Notes: generated by a model from the letters alone, not told the origin. Positions 7,346 to 15,215 are shown, counted from the stretch's first letter. The stretch is DNA of 19,694 nucleotides from an uncultured Bacteroidota bacterium (GCA_903920835.1 CAIXNQ010000263.1:1-19694), one strand, 5' to 3'. Translations and numbers: made by a program.

Positions 7346-7531
7346 TTATAAATTCTTAATAATGTGATGTATTTCGTCCTTGGTTTTGCCTAATTTCTTT
7401 TGCAGTTTGCCAATCACTTCTTCTTTTTTGCCTTCGAGCAATAAAGCGTCATTGTCTGTCAATGAAGCAAATTTTTGCTTTAGTTTTCCTTTTTGTTCTT
7501 CCCAAGTTCCTTTTAATTCTGTAGTATTCAT
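7346..7531 (-). CDS. CsbD family general stress protein
   Basis: The 61-aa soluble protein has the family signature: N-terminal LKGTWEEQKGKLKQKFASLTDND and a repeat-like C-terminal EGKKEEVIGKLQKKLGKTKDEI. The length is standard for the family. CsbD-like proteins are induced by stress or stationary phase in several bacteria (sigma-B controlled in Bacillus subtilis), and their molecular action is unknown. It is followed at 21 bases by the coiled-coil lipoprotein. A 253-bp intergenic gap upstream probably holds its promoter. The closest sequence I see is CACCTTTG on the minus strand near 7560-7567, an imperfect match to TAnnTTTG. Confidence 0.93.
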   Translation of the reverse strand: MNTTELKGTWEEQKGKLKQKFASLTDNDALLLEGKKEEVIGKLQKKLGKTKDEIHHIIKNL

Positions 7532-7784
7532 CGTTTTTTATTTAAAATTATTACTTTATCAAAGGTGCGTTGGTAGGTGGATTGCTGTGTTGTATGATTT
7601 TTTTAATAAGTTATAAGATTTACAGATTAATATTCCAAAAAAATATAGAAACATAAAAAGAGCCATGCTCGGCACTTGATTATAGGAATAAACTTTTGAT
7701 GATGGCTGGACAATTTATAGGGAGTTGAACTAGTAAAGTTCAATTTGGGTTCTGGAAGTACTTAATAAATTTTCAATACCAATG

Positions 7785-8195
7785 TTACAAATCATTTTCC
7801 TTTTTGTCTTTGCTGATAATGAGTTCAACTTCTTCTTCAATTAGTGCTTCGGCATATTCTTTTGCCATTTCAATGATTTGATTTTCGGTTTTTTCGCTGG
7901 TGTTGAGCACCGAATTATTTGCATGCTGATTGCTCGAAACCAATTCATTTAATTTTAAATGAATCAATGCCGTATATCTATTGACCGATTTTTGAATGAT
8001 GAAAAGAAACAGAAACGTGATGCCGATTAACAAATCGCCTATTTCTTGTTGGGCTGAGTTTGTAGTAAAAAATAAAATGTTGATCCACCAATAAATCACT
8101 AAAGCAAAAGCCAGAATAAAAGCAATGGGGTTTCCTAATATCTTGGTAGCGATAGACACAAAAGACTCAAAGGTTTTCTCGAGTGCGGTGTACAT
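7785..8195 (-). CDS. Low-affinity iron permease family membrane protein
   Basis: The 136-aa protein has two hydrophobic segments (about 20-43 and 52-68). The family-typical stretch NRYTALIHLKLNELV (about 72-86) lies directly after the second helix. The C-terminus is acidic and helical (MAKEYAEALIEEEVELI). The family (PF04120-like) is named after a yeast iron transporter, but bacterial members are short and transport has not been shown for most of them, so I would not assert iron uptake here. The start is about 34 bases downstream of the 78-aa gene at 8230-8466, consistent with one transcript. Confidence 0.85.
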   Translation of the reverse strand: MYTALEKTFESFVSIATKILGNPIAFILAFALVIYWWINILFFTTNSAQQEIGDLLIGITFLFLFIIQKSVNRYTALIHLKLNELVSSNQHANNSVLNTSEKTENQIIEMAKEYAEALIEEEVELIISKDKKENDL

Positions 8196-8229
8196 TTTTT
8201 GAATGAATTATCGGTTTTGAGACAATAAA

Positions 8230-8466
8230 TTATTTTGACATTATATGTTTTTCAACAATATAAGGATGGTTTGGTTTGTAATCTTCTAAAAGCGAATAAA
8301 GCGATGAATAGTATTCTTTAAGCGCACTGTTGCTAATTATTGGGTGACTTTGATTCGGAATTGTCTCGGGCGATTCGTTAAAAAACGGCAACAATTCTGG
8401 ATATTCCGTTTTAATTATGTTGGTTATTTTTGTAATGTCGGTGATGTATTTGTTGGTAGTGTTCAT
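8230..8466 (-). CDS. Hypothetical 78-aa protein
   Basis: I do not recognise this protein. It has no signal peptide or membrane segment. It is rich in Asn, Ile, Glu, Pro and Tyr, with a helical N-terminal part (TDITKITNIIKTEYPELLPFF) and a Tyr/Ser/Leu-rich middle (YYSSLYSLLEDY). It is a credible gene because it lies in line with the other small minus-strand genes, has a clean ATG, and is followed at short distance by the iron-permease-family gene. A short direct repeat (TTTTGAGTTAGA, 8480-8491 and 8494-8505) and a terminator hairpin lie just upstream, so its own promoter or read-through transcription is needed. No TAnnTTTG box is clear there. Confidence 0.65.
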   Translation of the reverse strand: MNTTNKYITDITKITNIIKTEYPELLPFFNESPETIPNQSHPIISNSALKEYYSSLYSLLEDYKPNHPYIVEKHIMSK

Positions 8467-8479
8467 AATGAGTTATGAA

Positions 8480-8505
8480 TTTTGAGTTAGAAGTTTTGAG
8501 TTAGA
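8480..8505. repeat. Two direct copies of a 12-mer at 14-bp period
   Basis: TTTTGAGTTAGA occurs at 8480-8491 and again at 8494-8505 in the leader of the 78-aa gene. A related stretch (ATTATGAGTTTTGAA) follows clpX near 17290. It is a short AT-rich intergenic repeat with no evident function. Confidence 0.6.
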
Positions 8506-8514
8506 TTTTTTAAT

Positions 8515-8543
8515 AAAAAAGCGTCAAATGGTTTGACGCTTTT
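8515..8543 (-). terminator. Terminator hairpin, possibly bidirectional
   Basis: A perfect 12-bp stem, AAAAGCGTCAAA (8517-8528) and TTTGACGCTTTT (8532-8543), with a 3-base loop. On the minus strand it ends in a T tract and lies 17 bases past the stop of the His-rich gene. The same core stem, GCGTCAAA/TTTGACGC, recurs in the hairpin after trigger factor (15224-15247). Confidence 0.85.
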
Positions 8544-8559
8544 GTTCATCTAATTAAAA

Positions 8560-8811
8560 CTATGCTATTTGAGCATGTTTTTTTAGGTTCTTTTTTTGTG
8601 CTTTTTTTGCAGCATTGGTTTCTCCTTTGGCTTTTACGTTACATCCACACGCCATGTCTTTGTTACCTTCTTTTTGATGTTTGGCGGCTTCGTGCAAGTG
8701 CTTGGCGGCTGCTTCGTGGTGCATCGCTGCTTTGTTGTGGTTGTCAATGATCTTTTGATTTTGTTTTACTGGATCTTTGGCTTTTTTTTCTGATTTTACT
8801 TCTGTTGACAT
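8560..8811 (-). CDS. His- and Lys-rich 83-aa protein with a CGC motif
   Basis: A small, very basic soluble protein. A central amphipathic helix carries spaced histidines (25, 31, 32, 38, 40, 45) in an Ala-rich pattern (HHEAAAKHLHEAAKH), followed by KEGNKDMACGCN with Cys55 and Cys57. The rest is Lys/Ala-rich. The His/Ala pattern resembles small stress-related proteins with repeated HHxxAAxHH motifs found in many bacteria, though the usual His-rich C-terminal half is replaced here by the Cys pair and a lysine tail. Metal binding is plausible but is inference. It is the first gene of the minus-strand small-protein run and has its own terminator at 8515-8543, so it may be transcribed alone. Confidence 0.75.
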   Translation of the reverse strand: MSTEVKSEKKAKDPVKQNQKIIDNHNKAAMHHEAAAKHLHEAAKHQKEGNKDMACGCNVKAKGETNAAKKAQKKNLKKHAQIA

Positions 8812-8958
8812 AATCTTTATATTTAGGCTATAAATTAATTTTTATAACGCTGTAAAGGTAAATCGTCAATAACCTAAGCGAGTTATAGGATTGTTTAAGG
8901 TTGTTGTATAATTTTTGCATCGTTAAAACTGTTTTTCATAATCTTAATAGATTTATAG

Positions 8959-8966
8959 TATATTTG
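8959..8966 (+). promoter_or_regulatory. Candidate -7 box for the TonB-C-like lipoprotein and mce
   Basis: TATATTTG is an exact TAnnTTTG match 55 bases upstream of the ATG at 9022. The -33 region near 8931-8936 has only a T run (GTTTTTC) and no TTG, so support is moderate. Confidence 0.45.
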
Positions 8967-9021
8967 AATCCAAATATTTATTAAACAACAAATAGCCATA
9001 TCATTTTGAAATTATAATTAA

Positions 9022-9501
9022 ATGAGTAAACACATCGGCATCTTATTTATAATAGTTGTGCTCTGTAGTTCCTGTCAGTTTCTGGACAAAACTCCCTCAG
9101 AGCAAGAACTTTTAGACCAAAGAATCAAAGAAATCAATTGGCAAAAGGTCGATAAATTTCCTTCTATTAATAATTGTGATGCCATAGAAAACGCTGCCGA
9201 ACAAAAAAAGTGCTTTTTTGATTGTATTTCGCAAATCATTGAAGATAAAATAAGCCTGGACACGTTGCTGAAATTATATCCAAACATAGACACGGTTAGT
9301 GTTAAAGTAACCGTTTTCCCGAACGCCACTCTCAAGTTTGAACCACAACTAAATCCAGATCTTGATAGCGGTGAAAAGCAAAAAATTGACAGTATTTTTC
9401 ATGCCAGATTGGTTGGTTTTCCTAGAGTTCAACCCGCAATCAAGCAAGGAATTCCTGTCAAAACACAGTTTACAATTCCTGTCGTTTTAAACAACAAATA
9501 A
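9022..9501 (+). CDS. Lipoprotein with a TonB C-terminal-like domain
   Basis: The 159-aa protein begins with a lipoprotein-like signal (MSKHIGILFIIVVLCSSC, candidate lipid Cys18). Cys at the -3 position makes the lipobox atypical. The C-terminal half (about 93-157) reads like a compact TonB_C or secretin-type beta-alpha-beta unit: TVSVKVTVFPNATL, later VGFPRVQPAIKQGIPVKTQF, ending TIPVVLN. The sequence V-x-x-A-x-x-x-G-x-P-V-x-x-x-x-x-x-P-V is typical of energy-transducer TonB C-termini. There is no transmembrane TonB N-terminus. Cys52, Cys64 and Cys68 lie in the middle. It ends 11 bases before mce. The domain call is by eye and the function is unknown. Confidence 0.75.
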   Translation: MSKHIGILFIIVVLCSSCQFLDKTPSEQELLDQRIKEINWQKVDKFPSINNCDAIENAAEQKKCFFDCISQIIEDKISLDTLLKLYPNIDTVSVKVTVFPNATLKFEPQLNPDLDSGEKQKIDSIFHARLVGFPRVQPAIKQGIPVKTQFTIPVVLNNK

Positions 9502-9512
9502 GTACAATTGAA

Positions 9513-9914
9513 ATGAATAAAATTGAACACATTGGCATTGCCGTAAAAAGTCTAGAAGTTTCAAATGTAATTTTCGAGAAACTCTTTGGCGTGCCACGAT
9601 ATAAAGAAGAAGAAGTAGCCAGCGAAGGCGTTAAAACAGCATTTTATCAAAACGGTCCAAACAAAATCGAATTGCTCGAGGCAACGAATCCCGAGAGTCC
9701 TATTGCTAAATTTATTGAAAAAAAAGGAGAAGGAATTCATCATATTGCCTTTGATGTTGATGATATTTACAGTGAAATTAAGCGATTAAAGGCCGAAGGA
9801 TTTGTAGTTTTAAACGACAAACCAAAAAAAGGGGCAGACAATAAATTAGTGACATTCTTGCACCCAAAATCTACTAATGGCGTGCTGATTGAACTCTGTC
9901 AAGAAATTAGATAA
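9513..9914 (+). CDS. mce: Methylmalonyl-CoA epimerase
   Basis: Interconverts (2R)- and (2S)-methylmalonyl-CoA, linking propionyl-CoA and succinyl-CoA together with methylmalonyl-CoA mutase. The 133-aa protein is a single vicinal-oxygen-chelate unit of family-typical length. Visible motifs are HIGIAV (His6), IELLEATNPESPIAKFIEKK (about 52-71), GEGIHHIAFDVDDI (72-85, His76/His77) and HPKSTNGVLIELCQ (117-130, Glu127). His6, His76 or His77, and Glu127 are the likely metal ligands by family analogy. It follows the TonB-C-like lipoprotein by 11 bases. The mutase genes are not in the window. Confidence 0.94.
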   Translation: MNKIEHIGIAVKSLEVSNVIFEKLFGVPRYKEEEVASEGVKTAFYQNGPNKIELLEATNPESPIAKFIEKKGEGIHHIAFDVDDIYSEIKRLKAEGFVVLNDKPKKGADNKLVTFLHPKSTNGVLIELCQEIR

Positions 9915-9988
9915 GCAACAAAAATTATTGGTTTAAAAGTATTAAATTACAAAAATCAATTTCCGTCTGACCAACTAATAGACGCATT

Positions 9989-11263
9989 ATGAAAGAAGAT
10001 TTTCTACATTATATATGGCAATATAAAAAGTTCAATCTTTCCGAACTTGTCACAACCGACGGTCAGCCCATAATCTTGGGGCACCAAGGGCAGTATTTGC
10101 AACAAGCCGGCCCCGATTTTTTTAATGCACAACTCATTATTTCTGGCCAAAAATGGGCAGGCAATGTCGAAATTCATATAAAATCTTCAGATTGGTACCT
10201 GCACCACCACGAAACCGACACGAATTATGACAACGTAATTCTGCACGTCGTTTGGGAACATGACGCTCCGGTTTTTAATAAAAATCAAATCACAATTCCA
10301 GTGTTGGAACTCAAAAAATATGTAGCTCCAGCAACATTAGCACAATATCAATCATTACTGACTCCAAAATCTTGGATTTTTTGCGAAAAACAACTCAAAG
10401 AAATCGATTCGTTTGTGGGCCAAAACTGGAAAGAACGTTTGTTTTTTGAACGGCTCGAACGAAAAGCAATCGCTATTGAAACCATTTTAGCCCAAACCAA
10501 CAACGATTGGGAAAGTGTACTTTTTACAATGCTTGCCAAGAACTTTGGACTAAACACTAATGGTGCAACTTTTCAACAAATAGCCCAATCTATTCCGTTT
10601 GCAGTAATTCGAAAAGAAAGTTTTGAACCTGAAAATCTCGAAGCACTGCTGTTTGGTTTTGCCAATTTGCTCGCTCCCGACAAAGAAGATGTTTACTATA
10701 AAGACCTTCAATTTCGCTATTATTATTTGATTCACAAATACCAACTCACACCGCCAATTGTGCCGCCAGTAGCTTTTTTTAAGCACCGCCCAGATAATTT
10801 CCCGACCATTCGATTGTCACAATTGGCGAGGCTTTATCACCAGCAACAAAATTTATTTTCAAAAATAATCGACCTACATTCTGTTGACCAAATCAGAAAT
10901 TTATTAGCTGTTGCAGCTTCTAATTATTGGCAAACGCATTATCAATTCGACAAAGAAAGCCCCAAAAAGAGCCGAACATTATCACATAGTTTTATTGATT
11001 TGTTGATCATAAACACTTTAGTTCCATTTCAATTTGCCTATAACAAAAGTTTAGGGAAATCAGTTTCAGAAGAAATAGTGATGTTAATAAATCAAATTCC
11101 AGCCGAAAAAAACGCCATAATAGATAAATTCACTACATTTGGTCAGCCTTCTCAATCGGCTTTTGACAGCCAATCATTGTTGCAATTAAAAAACGAATAT
11201 TGCGTAAATAAAAAATGTTTGTCTTGCGCCATCGGAATGTTATTAATGAAAAACAACAACTAG
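9989..11263 (+). CDS. DUF2851 family protein
   Basis: The 424-aa protein matches the Bacteroidota DUF2851 family in length and opening: MKEDFLHYIWQYKKFN, then QPIILGHQGQYLQQAGPDFFNAQL and GNVEIHIKSSDWYLHHH (about 58-74). The C-terminus holds a cysteine pair in CVNKKCLSCAIG. It appears to be cytoplasmic, with no signal peptide. The role of the family is not established. The N-terminal DFxNAxL and GNVEIHIKSSDW segments look like a nuclease-type beta-core with acidic and basic residues, but I do not assert activity. The stop is one base before the PspC gene start, so the two are translationally coupled. The 74-base gap from mce shows no clear promoter box. Confidence 0.85.
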   Translation: MKEDFLHYIWQYKKFNLSELVTTDGQPIILGHQGQYLQQAGPDFFNAQLIISGQKWAGNVEIHIKSSDWYLHHHETDTNYDNVILHVVWEHDAPVFNKNQITIPVLELKKYVAPATLAQYQSLLTPKSWIFCEKQLKEIDSFVGQNWKERLFFERLERKAIAIETILAQTNNDWESVLFTMLAKNFGLNTNGATFQQIAQSIPFAVIRKESFEPENLEALLFGFANLLAPDKEDVYYKDLQFRYYYLIHKYQLTPPIVPPVAFFKHRPDNFPTIRLSQLARLYHQQQNLFSKIIDLHSVDQIRNLLAVAASNYWQTHYQFDKESPKKSRTLSHSFIDLLIINTLVPFQFAYNKSLGKSVSEEIVMLINQIPAEKNAIIDKFTTFGQPSQSAFDSQSLLQLKNEYCVNKKCLSCAIGMLLMKNNN

Positions 11264-11264
11264 A

Positions 11265-11492
11265 ATGAAACCAATAATTCAGCTAAAATTTTTTTTTGAA
11301 CGTCATGGTTTTCACGTCAGTTCTCGATTGGCAGACAAACTCGGAATGCGCGCTTCCGATGTTCGATTGTTTTTTATTTACATATCGTTTGTCACTGCGG
11401 GCTTGTGGTTTGGCGTTTACCTCACCCTCGCTTTCTGGATAAAACTCAAAGATTTGATTCGAGGCAAACGCACTTCGGTTTTTGATTTATAA
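11265..11492 (+). CDS. PspC-domain membrane protein
   Basis: The 75-aa protein shows the PspC pattern: a short N-terminal helix, SSRLADKLGMRASDVRLFFIYISFV (19-43), then a hydrophobic segment GLWFGVYLTLAFWIKL. PspC-type proteins are small inner-membrane proteins connected with phage-shock or envelope-stress responses in enterobacteria. In Bacteroidota their role is less defined. Its start lies 1 base after the DUF2851 stop and its stop is 14 bases before the HhH protein, so it sits in the middle of an operon. No PspA is visible nearby. Confidence 0.88.
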   Translation: MKPIIQLKFFFERHGFHVSSRLADKLGMRASDVRLFFIYISFVTAGLWFGVYLTLAFWIKLKDLIRGKRTSVFDL

Positions 11493-11506
11493 AATAATTT
11501 TTTAGA

Positions 11507-12379
11507 ATGCCGTTTTTTAAACCCAATTTCTTTTTTGATTTTACCAGAGCTCAGAGAGTGGGCATTTTAGCACTTTGCGGACTAATTATTGCTTTGCAAA
11601 CCATTTATTATACTGTAAATTTTCAGTCAAAGGATAATGAAAAAATAGTTAAAGAAGTTTGGCTTCCCATCCAAAATCAAACAGATAGTACTTCAACCAA
11701 ATCAACTTATAAAAAGAAAATATATCCGTTCAACCCAAACTTTATTACTGATTTTAAAGGCTATCAACTCGGAATGTCAATAGCAGAAATCGACCGATTA
11801 TTAGCTTTTAGAAAACAAAACAAATTTGTCAATTCTGCCAAAGAATTTCAAGAAGTCACCAAAGTTTCAGATAGTTTATTAAAGGTCATTTCGACCAATT
11901 TTAAATTTCCAGATTGGGTAAACAACAAATCAAATGCTGCTATAAATTATAAAAATGGAACTTTTGAAAAGAAAGAAAAACTAACAATTCTTGATATTAA
12001 TCAAGCGACCAAAGAAGATTTGATGAAAGTAAACGGAATCGGAAATGCACTTTCTGAACGAATTTTAAAACAAAAAGAAGTTTTTGGCGGATTTGTTTCA
12101 ATGGAACAAATGAGCGATATTTGGGGACTTTCGCCAGAAGTAATCGAGAAATTACAGACAAATTTTGTTGTGAAAAACATTCCAAATCTCAACAAAATAG
12201 CCATAAACAAAGCTTCTTTAAAAGAATTGTCACAGTTTTATTATTTTAAATATCCGTTAGCAAAAGCGATTGTAACTTATAGAAGCATGAATGGAATGAT
12301 TAAGATTGAGGATTTGTCAAAAATTAATGGATTTCCGCTTGAAAAAATAAAAATAATCGCCTTATATTTGGAATTTTAA
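11507..12379 (+). CDS. Helix-hairpin-helix membrane-anchored protein
   Basis: The 290-aa protein has a short N-terminal tail, one membrane segment (about 17-36), a linker, and three consecutive helix-hairpin-helix-like modules: about 73-133 (PFNPNFITDFKGYQLGMS), about 160-222 (LDINQATKEDLMKVNGIGNALSERI, the clearest ComEA-like copy) and about 230-289 (IAINKASLKELSQFYYF). ComEA-type HhH modules bind DNA without sequence specificity in competence. An outward-facing anchored HhH protein could do this or could be structural, which is inference. It is 14 bases after PspC and 31 bases before the acyl-CoA dehydrogenase. Confidence 0.88.
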   Translation: MPFFKPNFFFDFTRAQRVGILALCGLIIALQTIYYTVNFQSKDNEKIVKEVWLPIQNQTDSTSTKSTYKKKIYPFNPNFITDFKGYQLGMSIAEIDRLLAFRKQNKFVNSAKEFQEVTKVSDSLLKVISTNFKFPDWVNNKSNAAINYKNGTFEKKEKLTILDINQATKEDLMKVNGIGNALSERILKQKEVFGGFVSMEQMSDIWGLSPEVIEKLQTNFVVKNIPNLNKIAINKASLKELSQFYYFKYPLAKAIVTYRSMNGMIKIEDLSKINGFPLEKIKIIALYLEF

Positions 12380-12410
12380 AACAATAACTAAAAAATAAAG
12401 CATAAGCTAT

Positions 12411-13580
12411 ATGAATTCAACCTTTTTTTCAGAAGAACACGAATTATTCAGAGCGAGTTTAAAAGACTTTTTACAAAAAGAAGTAGTACCTCACATTGAA
12501 AAATGGGAAAAAACAGGAACTATCGAACGATTTATTTGGAAAAAGTTTGGCGAAATGGGCTTTTTTGGCATTAACTACCCAGAAGCTTATGGTGGAATGA
12601 ACTTAGATTTGTTTTACACCGTAGTTTTTCTTGAAGAACTTCAAAAAATTAAATCATCTGGATTTGCAGCAGCGATGTGGGCACACGCTTATCTTGCTAT
12701 GACTCATTTAAATGCCGAAGGAGACGAGCGAATCAAGCAAGATTATCTTGCACCAAGTATTTCTGGTGATAAAATAGGAGGGTTATGTATTACAGAACCA
12801 TTTGGAGGCAGCGACGTTGCAGGTATGCGAACAACAGCGGTTAAAAACGGAAATAAATACATAATCAACGGGTCAAAAACGTTTATTACAAATGGTGTTT
12901 ATGCCGATTATTATGTAGTAGCAGCCAAAACAAGTCCCGAGCTTGGCAACAAAGGAATTAGCATCTTTTTGATGGATACAAACCTAAAAGGAATTTCGGC
13001 AACAAAGCTCGATAAACTGGGTTGGAGAGCTTCAGACACAGCTGAAATCGCATTTGACAATGTAGAAATTCCCGAAGAAAATTTGATGGGCGAAGCAGGT
13101 AAAGGATTTCCATACATCATGCAACATTTTGCTTTAGAACGTTTAATCATGGCGATTAATGCGCACGCAAGAGCAGAATATGCTATAGATTACACTATTG
13201 AATATATGTCGCAACGCCATGCTTTTGGAAGCACAATCAATAAATTTCAAGCATTGAGACACACTATGGTTGAACACGCCACAGAAGTAGAACATTGCAA
13301 AATTTTTAATTATGCTGCCGTAGCTCGTTTAGACAAAGGCGAATATGTGGTTAAAGAAGCTACTATGGCAAAGCTGAAATCTACAAAGGTTGCCGACGAA
13401 GCTATTTATAGTTGCTTACAAATGTTGGGCGGTTATGGTTATATGGAAGAATATCCACTGGCTCGTTTGTTAAGAGATAGCCGCTTAGGACCAATCGGAG
13501 GAGGGACATCGGAGATTTTAAGAGAGATTCTTTCAAAAATGATTATTGACAAACAGAACTATAAGCCAGCTGTTAAATAA
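12411..13580 (+). CDS. Acyl-CoA dehydrogenase
   Basis: FAD-dependent alpha,beta-dehydrogenation of an acyl-CoA, passing electrons to ETF. The 389-aa protein has full family length. Visible motifs are the FAD/substrate signature LCITEPFGGSDVAG (125-138), INGSKTFITNG (152-162), the QRHAFGSTI segment (268-276), and the C-terminal LRDSRLGPIGGGTSEI (354-369). The position before GTSE that holds the catalytic Glu in medium-chain types is Gly here. Glu243 in ALERL matches the helix-G base used by isovaleryl-CoA and long-chain enzymes. The substrate is therefore more likely branched or long-chain than short linear (inference). It is the last gene of the block starting at 9022; a 292-bp AT-rich gap follows. 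Confidence 0.93.
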   Translation: MNSTFFSEEHELFRASLKDFLQKEVVPHIEKWEKTGTIERFIWKKFGEMGFFGINYPEAYGGMNLDLFYTVVFLEELQKIKSSGFAAAMWAHAYLAMTHLNAEGDERIKQDYLAPSISGDKIGGLCITEPFGGSDVAGMRTTAVKNGNKYIINGSKTFITNGVYADYYVVAAKTSPELGNKGISIFLMDTNLKGISATKLDKLGWRASDTAEIAFDNVEIPEENLMGEAGKGFPYIMQHFALERLIMAINAHARAEYAIDYTIEYMSQRHAFGSTINKFQALRHTMVEHATEVEHCKIFNYAAVARLDKGEYVVKEATMAKLKSTKVADEAIYSCLQMLGGYGYMEEYPLARLLRDSRLGPIGGGTSEILREILSKMIIDKQNYKPAVK

Positions 13581-13809
13581 AAAAATAGATTTTATATTAT
13601 TCAAAAACTGACCGATCTATAATTATAAATAGTTTTGTTTTTTATAGGGAATTTAGAATTTTCTAATTTCTTTTTAATCCCAAAAACGAATAGATTTTGA
13701 CTAGATTTTTTTAGATAAAATAGAAATTAAATAGTATAACTTTAAACTACCGAAAAAATATCTAATAGAGTACTTACCTACACGAACTGTTCCACTAAAA
13801 ATTAAAAAC

Positions 13810-13840
13810 TTGTTTGCGTTGTATAAATAACTTACTTTTG
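13810..13840 (+). promoter_or_regulatory. Promoter of trigger factor gene
   Basis: TTG at 13810-13812, a 20-base spacer, and TACTTTTG at 13833-13840 match the Bacteroidota -33/-7 pair well. The start codon lies 32 bases past the box. The rest of the 13581-13872 gap is AT-rich, with only a weak hairpin-like stretch near 13650-13672 and no gene. Confidence 0.7.
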
Positions 13841-13872
13841 CCTCCCAATTTTATTATATAAATTAAATTCAA

Positions 13873-15198
13873 ATGGATATTAGAAGAATACCACTCAGCA
13901 ACACTAATGAAATTATTGAAGTAGAAGTAGTACATGCTGATTATAAAGGCCAAGTAGCAAAAAGAATCAACGAAAAAATGCCTTTGGCAACCGTAAAAGG
14001 ATTTAGAAAAGGACAAGTTCCAAGAGAGCTTGTTGAAAAACAATATGGTCTTTCGATTAAAAAAGAAGAGGTAAAAAAAGTAGCTGCTATAGCCTTAGAG
14101 CGTTTTCTTGCTAACGAACGCATCAATATGCTGGGAACTCCTTTAGAAATAGAAAAAGAAATCTTTAATTGGGAAATGGAAAACATTATTTTTCAATATG
14201 AAATTGGAATAGTGCCTCATTTTGATTTAGATTTAGAAGCAAAAGCGGGCCTAATTAAATATAACATTAAAGCCGATGACACATTAATTGAAGAGCAAAT
14301 TGAACGCATTCAAAAAAGATACGGTAAAAAAGAAGACCAAGAAATCGTTTCTGAAGGTTGTGATTTAACCGGAACTTTTTATAGTGATGCCAACAATATC
14401 AATAACAAAGCTACACTGCCATTAACTGCTTTTAAAGACAATCAAACACAAGAATTGTTTATAGGAAAAAAAGTTGGTGATGTAGTTTCGCTTCAAACCA
14501 AAGGTCTTTTTAAAGACGATCACCAATTGATGGATTACTTAAATATTGCTCACGACAATGTTCACGATTTAGATATTACTGTAGATTTTACTATCGAAAA
14601 TATTTCATCTTCAATTCCTGCCGAGTTGAACCAAGAGTTGTTTAACCAACTTTTTGGAGAGGGTGAAGTTGCTTCTTTAGAAGAATTAAAAGAGAAAATC
14701 AAAGCAGATTCAGAGGTTCAATTTGCTGAACAGTCTGAAAACAAATTGTTAGACGATGTAGTTAATTTTATGGTTTCTAATCACAACTTCGATCTTCCAA
14801 AAGAGTTTTTAGTAAAATGGATGCAAACCAGCGGCGAGAAAAAATTATCTGCAACCGAAGCAGAAGCCGAATATAATCGTTCTGAAAAAGGATTGCGTTT
14901 TCAATTGATAGAAGGCAAAGCAATGGCACAATCAAATATTCAAGTAAATTTTGAAGAGTTAAAAGGATTTACCCAAAATTTAATTTATCAACAAATGGCA
15001 CAATATGGTCAACTTAATCCTAGTGATAAAGAAATTGAAGGTATCATTGCCCGCGTTTTGTCAAATCAAGACGAAGTAAAACGAATTACACAACAAGTAG
15101 CAAGCGATAAATTGCTAAATCAAATTAAAGAAAAACTGAATCCTACAGTTAAAGAAGTATCCTATCCAGAATTTATTGCTGCACTGTACGGAGAATAA
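13873..15198 (+). CDS. tig: Trigger factor, ribosome-associated chaperone
   Basis: Binds at the ribosomal exit tunnel and shields nascent chains. The 441-aa protein carries the ribosome-docking signature VKGFRKGQVPRELVEKQYG, with GFRKGQVP at 43-50. A diverged FKBP-like peptidyl-prolyl isomerase region follows (about 155-250, with EGCDLTGTF early in it). Then comes the long helical chaperone arm (about 258-441). Typical FKBP active-site aromatics are not obvious, so isomerase activity is uncertain. The length is usual for Bacteroidota. It is first in the tig-clpP-clpX order. A promoter box lies 32 bases upstream and a strong hairpin follows the stop. Confidence 0.95.
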   Translation: MDIRRIPLSNTNEIIEVEVVHADYKGQVAKRINEKMPLATVKGFRKGQVPRELVEKQYGLSIKKEEVKKVAAIALERFLANERINMLGTPLEIEKEIFNWEMENIIFQYEIGIVPHFDLDLEAKAGLIKYNIKADDTLIEEQIERIQKRYGKKEDQEIVSEGCDLTGTFYSDANNINNKATLPLTAFKDNQTQELFIGKKVGDVVSLQTKGLFKDDHQLMDYLNIAHDNVHDLDITVDFTIENISSSIPAELNQELFNQLFGEGEVASLEELKEKIKADSEVQFAEQSENKLLDDVVNFMVSNHNFDLPKEFLVKWMQTSGEKKLSATEAEAEYNRSEKGLRFQLIEGKAMAQSNIQVNFEELKGFTQNLIYQQMAQYGQLNPSDKEIEGIIARVLSNQDEVKRITQQVASDKLLNQIKEKLNPTVKEVSYPEFIAALYGE

Positions 15199-15215
15199 AG
15201 TTTATTAAAATGTAC

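Noticed and set aside
7660..7680. Short inversion GAGC-CAT-GCTC upstream of the CsbD gene
   Set aside because: A 4-bp stem is too short to distinguish from chance.
7725..7743. Hairpin TTGAACT / AGTTCAA as a terminator
   Set aside because: The stem is only 7 bp and AT-rich, and neither strand has a T tract directly after it.
8562..8793. Two overlapping plus-strand frames rich in Phe, Leu and Cys
   Set aside because: They are antisense to the Ala/Lys/His-rich gene at 8560-8811, whose codon composition creates them.
13648..13675. Terminator after the acyl-CoA dehydrogenase gene
   Set aside because: The inverted AGAATTTTCT stretch is short and entirely AT-rich; a fold would be weak, so I do not list it as a terminator.
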